64,000 nucleotides of DNA from Alloascoidea africana (Eukaryota > Ascomycota > Alloascoideomycetes > Alloascoideales > Alloascoideaceae). The position numbers and the translations under genes are program-made. Below, piece after piece: positions 21,201 through 33,017 of the stretch. The DNA is taken from assembly GCA_030581615.1 (NCBI GenBank), contig JAKTTT010000043.1:62001-126000 (forward strand), in the 5' to 3' direction. A model generated the notes under the pieces. The model searched no databases. It had not been told where the DNA came from and worked only from the letters and a program-made list of their open reading frames with translations. The stretch's first letter is position 1, and every line of letters starts with the position of its first letter.

Positions 21201-21591
21201 CGAGGTTAACGCTATTGTTGATAGCAATCATGCAAACATTTTTCTTTTTAACTTACTTGTACTCTGGATAGAGCTTGAGAAACCGGGCACCAATTTCCAT
21301 ACACATCTCAAGCAAGGTTTTCGAAGGGTCCGCAAGATGCAAAAACTTGCGAGGCTCGTCAATCCCGGGGAATTCCTCGTTGTATTGGACCTGGCTATAA
21401 TCGTAGACACTCTGTGGGGGCACAGGAGACCAACCAATTCTACCAGGCTGGGACACCATTGGCGAAGAGAAGGTGGATGAGGGATAGTTTGAGTATGGAG
21501 CAAAGCTACGCCGCTGTGACGGAACTCTGCTTTCCCGAGCGCTCGCAGGCGTTATGAGATGGATTTGCAGATGTATCCTCGGATTCTGCAT
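18207..21591 (-). CDS. NET1: Nucleolar RENT-complex scaffold Net1/Tof2 family
   Basis: Two exons, 21591-21257 and 21195-18207, give 1107 residues; the 61-nt intron runs GTAAGT..TTTAG. The N-terminus RIHLQIHLITPAS resembles LQVVLVPPS of yeast Net1, and EPRKFLHLADPSKTLLEMCM, then ELDIECLEDHNECVLDPDYI and NSIVRVVLRKEL, match the only conserved domain of Net1/Tof2 (about 79-155). Net1 anchors Cdc14 and Sir2 in the nucleolus, silences rDNA and controls mitotic exit. Beyond it the protein is disordered: Ser/Pro/Arg-rich, then a striking K/E helix (about 497-677) built of EKERIEKEKVEKERIE-like units, an Ala run, and Ser/Asp/Glu tracts near the end (DDDDDDDDDD, SDSDSDSDSE), followed by a basic tail SSKRSRSRLS. 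The long charged helix is larger than I know from Saccharomyces. It starts 129 bases after the stop of the next upstream minus-strand gene. Confidence 0.88.
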
Positions 21592-21720
21592 TTTGCAGAT
21601 GGGCCTGGTTTTGAATGTGGTGGGTGGTGATGATGATGCTGGTAGAGAGGAAAGAAGGAGGAGTGAAAAAAAAATCTAATGTGGTGATACCTCCATGTAC
21701 CGTTCTAATCTACTTACGCG

Positions 21721-23730
21721 CTAGTAGTATTTAAACGACTGGAGTGCCCTCAGCCGGCTGGAGCGCCGGCCCTTCTGTTCTATGTGTTTTCCATCTAGGC
21801 TATCATCATCATCTTCTTCTTCTTCTTCGTCGTCGCCGTCGTCGTCGTCGTCGCTTTCGTAGTAGTTTACTCGCTGACCACGGGTGCGCCCAACATAGAG
21901 TCCCAGTCCCTTTTCTGCTCGCGCGATCAACTCCATCTCCCGTCTTCGTTTCTCTTCTTTGGCCTTTCGACGCTGGATTCTCGTCTCCATCATTTCGCAT
22001 TCAGGAACCAGATCCTCTAACACGCCTATCAACCCTTTTAAATTTGGGATGCACTGCCGGGGCAAAGCCGGGCCTAGAGTGTCTGCCACCAACGAAATCT
22101 CGTCCTCCTCATCTCCCGTTAGCTGCTCCTTCTCTTTAGATGCCACTAGAATTTTATGCAGATGTGTGATATATTGAGAAAGATCTTCACTGGAGGATGC
22201 AATTTCAAACCATTTGTCTGTTTTGTCATCAATCTCATCCAGTATCTGACCACTTTCTTCTAGAACTTCTCTTTCATCCCGTAAGTACAGAGCAAAGGGC
22301 GAGTCACCAACCCCTTTGACCAGATAAAAGCGGTACTTGAGCCCATCTTCCCCAATAAAATAGTCCATCGCCCTTAGGCTTAGGGGATGCTCAATAATAG
22401 TTTCCTCTAGATCCAAAGACCCATATTCTGTTTTAAGCTCACTTTGCTTGTCTCCCGATTTACCGTCTACTGTAGTCTGATACAAGTTTTTCTTCAAGCT
22501 ACTCTCCTCTTTGAGGAACCAAGCCCTCGATTTCTTGAAGTAATAAGTATTTCCAAGATGTGACTCCAACTTGCCCGTTTTTGTGTTAATTATGTTTCTG
22601 ACGGATTCTGAACTCTGCAAACACCAATTAACAAGTAATTTAAGGAGTGTGACCCTTTCTAATGGCGATAAGAGCGGAAACTCTAAATTCTTTGCTACAG
22701 CAGAGGAAACAACTTTCCCATTGGGACAGTACGTTCCATTCCCGTTGCTCGAATATAGAATATCTCGCATCGAATTGTCTTCTGTCGTCGTCATCGATGT
22801 TCGAATTATGGCTTTCCATTCGTTGGGTAAACCCAGGGATTGTGCCATATGTGCTAGTGCTTCTATTGGACGGGCAAGCCCCTTAATTTCAACTTCTTTT
22901 TTCCTGTTGAGTGCTAAAGTCACCAATCGACAAAACAACAGGTTCATAGCATCTGAGGCAGGTATACACTTTTCAGCGTCGTCCTCAGATTTCGTAAAGC
23001 CCAGGCCTTCTTCAAAGTCTACCGGGCCAAGCTCAAGGAACTCTGGAAATAATTCTCGAAATTGCGAAATGAAAAGTAGAATCGTAGTAAGTTCAGAAGC
23101 GTGCGTAGATGGAGATAATCCATTTAGCAATGAGTCCAGTTCATTAAGATCAGCCTTGCTTGACTCAGTATACAACGAATTATTCGATATCCCGACAAAG
23201 GGGCCAGCTAAAGCTTTTGAAATTTTCTTTGACAGATGCTTCTTATGGTGACTGTTGTTCTTGGTTTTCATTGATGCTCTTTGATCAAGCACCAGTGGTA
23301 CATGCTTGGTCTTAGTTTTGTGTAAATCGCTTGGAGATTTTTCAGTTTTTAGTAACGACACACTTTCCCTCTTCAGTCCTTTGGGCAACCCCAACATAGA
23401 TGTACCAGTAATTGAATTCTCATTGCTTTTATGAATTGATGAATGTGCTAAATTGTTGAGTGCAATGCGAGAACTCTTCCTTGCAGAAATGCTCTGATCA
23501 GTCGCTTTCCTTTTCCCAGATGCCCCCAGTTTTCCCTTTTTTTCTTCTGGCTGATTTTCGTCGTTCTCAGATCCGTACTTTAGCTTAACACTGGGGAAAA
23601 ACCCTTGTATAAGGGTTTGCTTTTGCTGCTTTGGTTCAGAGGGTCGTCTTTCGTGTAACATGGGTGTAGAATAGCTTTCAGCATGGCCAGTTGTAATGTG
23701 ATGGGGGAGCTCTATCTGTGCACTACTCAT
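21721..23730 (-). CDS. DDT/WHIM-domain chromatin protein with PCNA-binding box
   Basis: 669 residues from 23730, the first ATG of the frame; upstream in-frame sequence to 23865 has no ATG and holds promoter elements. A disordered basic N-terminus contains QTLIQGFF (38-45), an exact PIP-box (Qxx[ILM]xxFF) followed by basic residues. About 207-250 (ELTTILLFISQFRELFPEFL) fits a DDT helix bundle. About 355-385 (LSPLERVTLLKLLVNWCLQS) fits WHIM1, and YFIGEDGLKYRFYLV fits the following WHIM segment. Such proteins are accessory subunits of ISWI-type remodelers (Itc1, Ioc3, Esc8, WSTF/ACF1 kin). Near the C-terminus are the basic helix RIQRRKAKEEKRRREME and an acidic stretch, then KGRRSSRLRALQSFKYY. 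I cannot assign a one-to-one orthologue. Domains plus PIP-box suggest a replication-coupled chromatin role. Confidence 0.72.
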   Translation of the reverse strand: MSSAQIELPHHITTGHAESYSTPMLHERRPSEPKQQKQTLIQGFFPSVKLKYGSENDENQPEEKKGKLGASGKRKATDQSISARKSSRIALNNLAHSSIHKSNENSITGTSMLGLPKGLKRESVSLLKTEKSPSDLHKTKTKHVPLVLDQRASMKTKNNSHHKKHLSKKISKALAGPFVGISNNSLYTESSKADLNELDSLLNGLSPSTHASELTTILLFISQFRELFPEFLELGPVDFEEGLGFTKSEDDAEKCIPASDAMNLLFCRLVTLALNRKKEVEIKGLARPIEALAHMAQSLGLPNEWKAIIRTSMTTTEDNSMRDILYSSNGNGTYCPNGKVVSSAVAKNLEFPLLSPLERVTLLKLLVNWCLQSSESVRNIINTKTGKLESHLGNTYYFKKSRAWFLKEESSLKKNLYQTTVDGKSGDKQSELKTEYGSLDLEETIIEHPLSLRAMDYFIGEDGLKYRFYLVKGVGDSPFALYLRDEREVLEESGQILDEIDDKTDKWFEIASSSEDLSQYITHLHKILVASKEKEQLTGDEEDEISLVADTLGPALPRQCIPNLKGLIGVLEDLVPECEMMETRIQRRKAKEEKRRREMELIARAEKGLGLYVGRTRGQRVNYYESDDDDDGDDEEEEEDDDDSLDGKHIEQKGRRSSRLRALQSFKYY

Positions 23731-24592
23731 TTCTGGTTCGCAACTAGAGGTCTTGTACCCCAGTGGTATTTCAATATTATGTCTACCGGAAAAACCAAGG
23801 TCCGCGGTGAATGGTAGAGAATAAAACCTGGACGCGTTGGTTTCGCATTTGGATGGATGACCCACGCGTTTTGTGGGTGTACGGGTGCTGACCGCAAACT
23901 GACCTTAAAAATCCAGTAGCACATCTTACCGAAAAGTAGTGTGGAAACTGGCAAACGATTGTGATAATGCCTCATGAATTAGGGCTTGTTCATAGTTCTT
24001 ACTCTTTCCGGCATAGTCCCGTCTAAACTCGTTCTGCTCTGCTCAAGGCGTTCAATATTTTCTGGAAGCCTGTCAAGTTTTCCGGTTGATTGTGCAGTTA
24101 CCCTGTTCGGAAAACGCCAGCTCTGCAAGCCGCTGTAAAGGGATGCTGCCCAGATGCATTGGGAAATATTTGTCCTGTGTCTGTTTATAATAGACGCCAT
24201 GCAGAGATCAATGTGCATGCCAACCTTTCATTTTCCATATTCTGCCAACATGCTCCGAGCGCCAAAAGTATGCTTTTGAGCCCTTCCATCTTCCTTTCTT
24301 CTTCTCGTTTTTATCCTTTTCATAGCTTTTTACAAACTTGGCGTTAGTTCCAACTTCAAAAGGCACTTGAGCTTCGCCTGTGAACATCAGATTTGTGCTC
24401 TTCTTCCGACGAGTATTTTGTACCATCCTTTATTTTTGAAATATCTGTCTTGAACTATTGTTCATTTTGAAATACATCCAATTTACCTGAAAGGACTATA
24501 AGGCGTTTCTCTTTCACTCTTCATACTTAAGCCACCGTGTTCCTTTATCTCTTTTGTTTTTCTTTGATTGAAACAGTTACTATACCCCCAGT
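23731..24592. promoter_or_regulatory. Divergent promoter of DDT/WHIM gene and RAS
   Basis: About 860 bases between divergent starts. The left end holds two MCB elements (listed separately); the right end before RAS is T/C-rich. Frames inside have no recognisable product and I see no RNA gene. Confidence 0.5.
23832..23869. promoter_or_regulatory. Paired MCB (MluI cell-cycle box) elements
   Basis: ACGCGT occurs at 23832-23837 and 23864-23869, 26 bases apart and 102-139 bases upstream of the DDT/WHIM start. ACGCGT is the binding site of MBF (Mbp1-Swi6), which drives G1/S genes such as POL30 and CDC9. Paired sites at this distance are typical of MBF targets. I noticed only two other ACGCGT copies, both inside coding regions (near 30696 and 57570). 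Confidence 0.65.
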
Positions 24593-25875
24593 ATGAGTTT
24601 AAGAGTATGTGTTTTCGTCTCCATGAACCATCAAGATTTTTCAATACATCTAACCAAAAATGTTTGCTCGCCGAATAGCAAGCACCAAGAGAGTTTAAAC
24701 TCGTTGTCGTAGGCGGTGGTGGTGTTGGTAAATCCGCCCTTACGATTCAGCTTATTCAGTCACATTTCATCGATGAGTACGATCCCACAATTGAAGACTC
24801 TTACCGCCAGCAATGTTTTATCGATGAGGACTTTGTTATTCTGGATATTTTGGATACCGCAGGTCAGGAAGAATACTCAGCAATGCGAGAACAGTATATG
24901 AGAACCGGAGAAGGGTTCTTGCTCGTTTATTCAATCACTTCTAGATCCTCGTTTGAAGAAATCATCCAGTTTCACAGACAGATTCTGAGAGCAAAGGACA
25001 TTGATAGGTTTCCTGGTATTATTGTTGGTAACAAAAGCGATCTGGAGGCTGAACGACAGGTTTCCACACAGGACGGTGAACAGCTTTCCAAAGCACTGGG
25101 CTGTCCCTTTATTGAAACTTCAGCAAAGCAGCGTATCAACGTCGAAGAGGCGTTCTACGGCCTGGTTAGACAGATCAAGTTTTTTGAACAACAGGCGGCA
25201 CCCGGAGGTGCTACTTCAGCACATAACAAGCAGCCATCGCCTGCCGCGTCTCCAAGACAAGAACCTCAACAACAGCTGCCCCAACCTCCTACGCAGCCCA
25301 CTTTGAACTCATCTTCTTCGCAGCCTCAGCTAGACCCGCCTTCTCAAACGCCTCTTCAGAAACAGGGTTCGCTGGGCTCGGCACCTAGTCAGCAGCAAAA
25401 TCTGCCACCTTCTCAAAGAGGTTTGCCGCAGCCCCCGCCACAGGCACAATATCCGTACCAGCAGCAACAGCAGCAGCAAAATGGCTTCTCCGAGAAAAAT
25501 TCACTCGACTTCCACACTGGAGGGTCCATCTCCGGGCCCGGATCCGGATCCGGAGGTTTGGGCTCCAGGTTTGGAGGCGCTGGTCCCGGTGACCAATCAA
25601 CAAATTTCAACAACGGACCGGCACCTGGTCATGAGCAACACCAAAGTGCACACCAGCAGCAGTCTCCACCACAAGCAAACAACTTTGGAGGAAACTCTTT
25701 TGCCGATTACAATAACAGATCTGGGTCCCGTTCTTTCCGTTCTGATAATGACATAGACGAGGTCAGTTTGAGAGGAAAAGAACAGTTCCAAGAAAAGAGA
25801 AAGAGTAGAAATCGAACTAGTCTTGAACAGCCCGAGGCCACTCCTCAAGGCTGCTGCGCCTGTATCATTTGCTAA
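24593..25875 (+). CDS. RAS2: Ras small GTPase
   Basis: Exons 24593-24604 and 24679-25875 give 402 residues (yeast Ras2 322, Ras1 309). The 74-nt intron lies after only four codons, with GTATGT, TCTAAC and AATAG. All GTPase motifs are intact: P-loop GGGGVGKS (16-23), switch [16 protein letters not shown] (63-68), NKSD and ETSAK. Fungal Ras acts on adenylate cyclase and polarity at the plasma membrane. The hypervariable region is long and rich in Gln, Pro, Gly and Ser, with [18 protein letters not shown] near the end. The C-terminus GCCACIIC carries a CaaX box (CIIC, farnesyl type) with two nearby cysteines that could be palmitoylated. CTG encodes conserved leucines ([10 protein letters not shown]), showing standard decoding. 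RAS1 versus RAS2 naming is arbitrary. Confidence 0.93.
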
Positions 25876-26186
25876 AAGTTTTGTGGAAATAGCCTGGTTA
25901 AGCGAAACTGAAAAGTTGCAATTATAATTCTACTACGTCATTTGTGTGTCTAGTTCATTTTAGTTTTGCTTTGTTTGTCTTGTTTTTATTGTTTTTTTAA
26001 GAACTTAATTGGAGACTGTTTTATCTTTTTTTTTTGTAGTTTTTATTTACACTGAGATAAATATTCAAAGGAAAGAAAAACCTATTTGTGTGTTAGTCTG
26101 TTTTAGCAGAGTTCAAAAGTACCGTATCGAAAAGACCATATACGAATTTTGTTATAGGGGATCTCTAGTGCAATCGGTAACTAATC
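25876..26186. other. Convergent 3' region RAS / molybdenum cofactor gene
   Basis: 311 T-rich bases between two stops, presumably both polyadenylation regions. No gene seen. Confidence 0.5.
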
Positions 26187-27807
26187 TCACTCGACCAGGC
26201 CAACGATTTGCCCAACAAGCAGCGCTTTAACAACTGTTCCTTTCTTCAAAACTCCTTCATCGACATCTTGGGAACTGGGTAGACAAATGTAACCATTTGC
26301 ACCATGAATGCTCCCTACTCTGCTGCTTCGTTGTCCCCCAGTGCTTTCCGCATATAGGCAGGGCATATTCTCGACATCAGACTTTCCAACCAACCGTTTT
26401 TGAAAGATTCTAACCCGTTGATACTCAGGTCTCGGATCTAGGTTTGTATCAGACAAAAGGATGACTTCCACCTCGGGCAACGAAGAAGTTGTGCCCGTGT
26501 TTTTGTCAGAAACATATCCAGCGAACTGCCGAAGAGCAGGAAGAACAAACAAATGGAAAGTGACATTTGCTGATGCTGGATTTCCGGGAAGCGCAAAGAC
26601 CAACTTTTCAGGATTATTGCTATTCTCAACTTTCACGGTTGCAAACGTGCATGGCTTCCCTGGTTTCATCGCTACTCTTCCAAAATGAATAACACCACCT
26701 AAAGCTCTTTCAATAGTGGGCTTTAACAGATCCAACTCACCCATTGATACGCCTCCAGTGGTAATTAGCACATCAATGTCAGAAGAAAGGGCTTCTCTCA
26801 TGCTTGCTTCCAAATTTTCCGCTACATCGTTGACAATTCCTAAATCAACAGCTTTGAAGCCCAGGCCATTGATTGTAGATAACAGCATGGGCCGGTTGCT
26901 GTCCCAAATCTGCCCATAAAGCAATTTTGAAGTATCGGACCTCTTCTTGATATCAAGCAGTTCATCCCCAGTTGATAAAACGCCGACTATAGGCTTCTTG
27001 AAAACCTTTACCTTGTGTATTCCGACACTTGATAAAAGTCCGATCTCGCCGCCTACAGATGTTAAACAAGAGCCCTTGTGTAGAATAAGATCTCCCTTTT
27101 TAACATCACTTCCAACCTCCCGCACGTTTTCTCCACTTTGGACTTTGTCTGCTAAAATTTCTACCTTCAGCTCTTCCTTCCCGTCTGGAGTAGAATCCCG
27201 TAGCATTGTTTCTTCAACCATGACAACTGCATCAGAACCGAGGGGAAGAGGAGCTCCTGTGGTAATACGGGCTATTTCTCCCGTGGACAGCTCAGTTTTG
27301 ATAGAACCACTTTCCTTCTCTCCGTCTTCGCTCTGCTCTGTTGGTCTTGCTTTGGCGTACGATGCGCTTACAACTGGGTACACCCCTGGACCATCAGAGG
27401 ATCGTACTGCGTATCCATCCACAATGCTTGCTCTAAAGCTGGGAACATCAATCTCGGAGTATAAATCTTCAGCTAACACATGTCCAATTATATCCAAATC
27501 AATTGTTGATTTTATAATTATTTCAGGTTTAGGCGTATGTTGTGAAATTAAATCCAAAGCCTTTTGGACGGGGATCATGGGATAAGGGGACTTTCTCTGT
27601 CTGGTAACAATTGAACCCGGCTCGTTCGAAATCAGCTTATGCCTGATTATCTTTGGGTGGCCCTGAAATGGGCCATGTGAATGGGAATGAGAATGAGAAT
27701 TTCCATGAGAGTGTGAATGAGAGTGAGAGTGGTTGTGATGATGCGAAGGAGAAGAAAACTCTGCTAGAATCGCCAGAGAGGGGTTTGAAAGGTTTTTATT
27801 CTCAGCA

Positions 27808-27860
<53 letters not shown>

Positions 27861-28650
27861 ATGATTGTGATAATGATCATCAGAATGTGAATGTGAATGC
27901 CCATGCGAATGCTCCTTATCTTCCATATTGCTCTCTCCATGTGTTTCGCCAGGCAGGCTTCCTTCAAACCTCCTTTTCCTTTTGTTCTCAAGATGTAATT
28001 CCCTTGCACTGCTCTTTCCAATCTGTCCCAAGCAATGAGGCAGAATCTCAATAAATGACTCCAGGTTTTCAACAGCTCCTTTGGGGGAACCAGGGAGTGT
28101 AACTATGAGGGCTCCATGCCTTATACCCGCCACTGGTCTGGCAACCGCTGCAAACTTGGTGATGGAGAGCGAGGATGAGAGCATTGAATGAACGATGCCC
28201 GAAGCCGGGCGTTCAATTAGTGGAGATATAGCCTTTCAATGACATGGCCATTGTAAATGTTAGAATTTTTCAATGAGATAAGAACTGCCATGTCTTACTT
28301 ACCTCTGGTGTCACATCCATATCAGCAAATCCGGTTCCTCCCAAAGTCAAAACCAAGGTTATCCCATCCTCTTCGCACCATTCTTTTACCTTATCCTGGA
28401 TATTTTCAACATTATCAGGAACCAATTCCTTCTTCAAAACCTTGAACTTTGCAGCCATTTTCTTCACCAAACTGCTTTTGCCCCTTCCAACAACAGTCCC
28501 TGAAGCCTCCTGCTTATCATTGAACTTGGTTAAGCTCGACTCTATAGCTGTAGTTGCCGTATCTACAGCCGTTCCTCTAAAGCAGGAGGTGGAAATGGTG
28601 AGGACAGCCACCCCTATCTCAATTGTAGCCTCTGGCACTTCCGAAGACAT
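26187..28650 (-). CDS. Gephyrin/CnxE-type molybdenum cofactor protein (MogA-MoeA fusion)
   Basis: Exons 28650-28303 and 28232-26187 give 797 residues; the 70-nt intron has GTAAGT, TCTAAC and AAAG. Residues 1-190 are the MogA/G domain (LTLGGTGFADMDVTPE joined to AISPLIERPASGIV, then RPVAGIRHGALIVTLPGSPK), which adenylylates molybdopterin. About 325-797 is the MoeA/E domain (VPSFRASIVDGYAVRSSDG; TTGGVSMGELDLLKP; ALPGNPASANVTFH), which inserts molybdate. The order G-linker-E is that of gephyrin and Aspergillus CnxE. The linker (about 223-308) is extraordinary: around 30 histidines alternating with serine, including nine His-Ser pairs in a row. Saccharomyces lacks this pathway; its presence implies a molybdoenzyme such as nitrate reductase or sulfite oxidase elsewhere in the genome. 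The exon join is exact, so the fusion is well supported. Confidence 0.92.
27807..27863 (-). repeat. Hexanucleotide repeat encoding (His-Ser)9-His
   Basis: On the minus strand CACTCT is repeated almost perfectly, flanked by CAT codons. A second, less regular His-Ser block lies at about 27660-27740. Both lie within the linker of the molybdenum cofactor protein. Confidence 0.9.
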
Positions 28651-29097
28651 GCTTGGACTCTAAAGGCTTGTGAAGGTTGAGATAGTAATGCAACCCCAAA
28701 GGTGCCTCACAGGCCATCTGCCGGGTAAAAATACTAAACTACAGAGCACATTTACTCGCGCGACCAACCGACTGAATAAAAAAAAAAAGCACAGTATATT
28801 AAACCACTGCAAGCAATTCCCTATCATACATTGTCAAGTTTTAAATAGCTGTACACAAAAAAAATAAACGAAAAATACCCAAGAAAAAAGAATTAGCCAC
28901 AGATGTAAACAGAATCATCAATGTAATAGTACACTCTTGCTGTCATTTACCAATTGTTATTAGTGAAAACAAAGCAGGGATCATTATAAACCTTTGAAAT
29001 TTGAACAAAAAAGCAGAAAGAAAAAAGCTGGAATAATTAAACAAGCCATTGGGTATTACACCGTTGTAAAGCCATAAGTTTTTTGAATGTTTTTTTT
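28651..29097. promoter_or_regulatory. Promoter of the molybdenum cofactor gene and 3' region of the KDM4-like gene
   Basis: 447 bases between a minus-strand start (28650) and a minus-strand stop (29098). It contains a Reb1-type CGGGTAA at 28722-28728, 72 bases before the start. The rest is A-rich with poly-A runs. No other gene seen. Confidence 0.4.
28722..28728 (-). promoter_or_regulatory. Reb1-like site
   Basis: CGGGTAA (complement of TTACCCG) 72 bases upstream of the molybdenum cofactor gene. Confidence 0.4.
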
Positions 29098-32380
<3,283 letters not shown>

Positions 32381-33017
32381 CTTGAAGTTCCGTATTCTCT
32401 TGGAGTTGAACCTGGAAAAAAAACTTCAGTTGAGTCGGGTTATTCTTCTTTCAGTTATTAGTGGCACGTACACCTGAACAAATATTCTGGCGAAAGAGGA
32501 CTGGGATCAATTTATCTAGTTTTTCGGTATTTGGAGGCAGCAATAAGAAATGCTTTGTGTGTGTATGGGTGTAGTACTATTATAATCAGGTGATCCCTTT
32601 CTTACTAAATTTCAACGGTCTTCGATTACAAACGTTAAAAAAAAGGAAAAAAAAACTAAAAACCCCTTAAAAGCCCAAGATGGAAACAATAAGAAGCGTA
32701 GACATGCCGATTGGGACAGCAGGTCACGGACGCAAAAAAGCTTGATCAGTTTTGACATTGATGGAAGCTGGTGCACGTGAAATGTCAGAGAGGCTGGAAC
32801 GTTTGACCCCAGGTTCCACCGAGAAACCATACGTACGCTTCTTCTGTTGAGAGGACATTTGCATGGAAAGTACGTGTAATTGAGATATAGAATAGACTTG
32901 ATTTGTGTCGTTATTACTATGGATTTGATATAGAGGAGGAGGAGGGACTAAGCATTAACCATGAAGCAGCACACAAAGAAATTAAGTTGGAAGGCCAATG
33001 ACCATCCAAGTGGTTTT
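32381..33017. promoter_or_regulatory. KDM4-like gene promoter and AFI1 3' region
   Basis: 637 bases between two minus-strand genes. A pyrimidine tract ending in CAG (near 32412-32425) with a GTACGT about 60 bases upstream could be a leader intron of the demethylase gene. A 45-codon minus-strand frame from 32858 begins MSSQQKKRTYGFS but has no recognisable homologue. Nothing else seen. Confidence 0.35.

Noticed and set aside
23731-23865. 45-codon upstream extension of the DDT/WHIM gene
   Set aside because: The extension begins with GTG, not ATG, contains no ATG and overlaps both MCB elements.
32412-32858. An extra coding exon for the demethylase starting MSSQQKKR
   Set aside because: Joining it to the known first exon in frame needs a 421-nt intron, far larger than the others, and a shorter intron option meets an in-frame stop. 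A non-coding leader intron remains possible.
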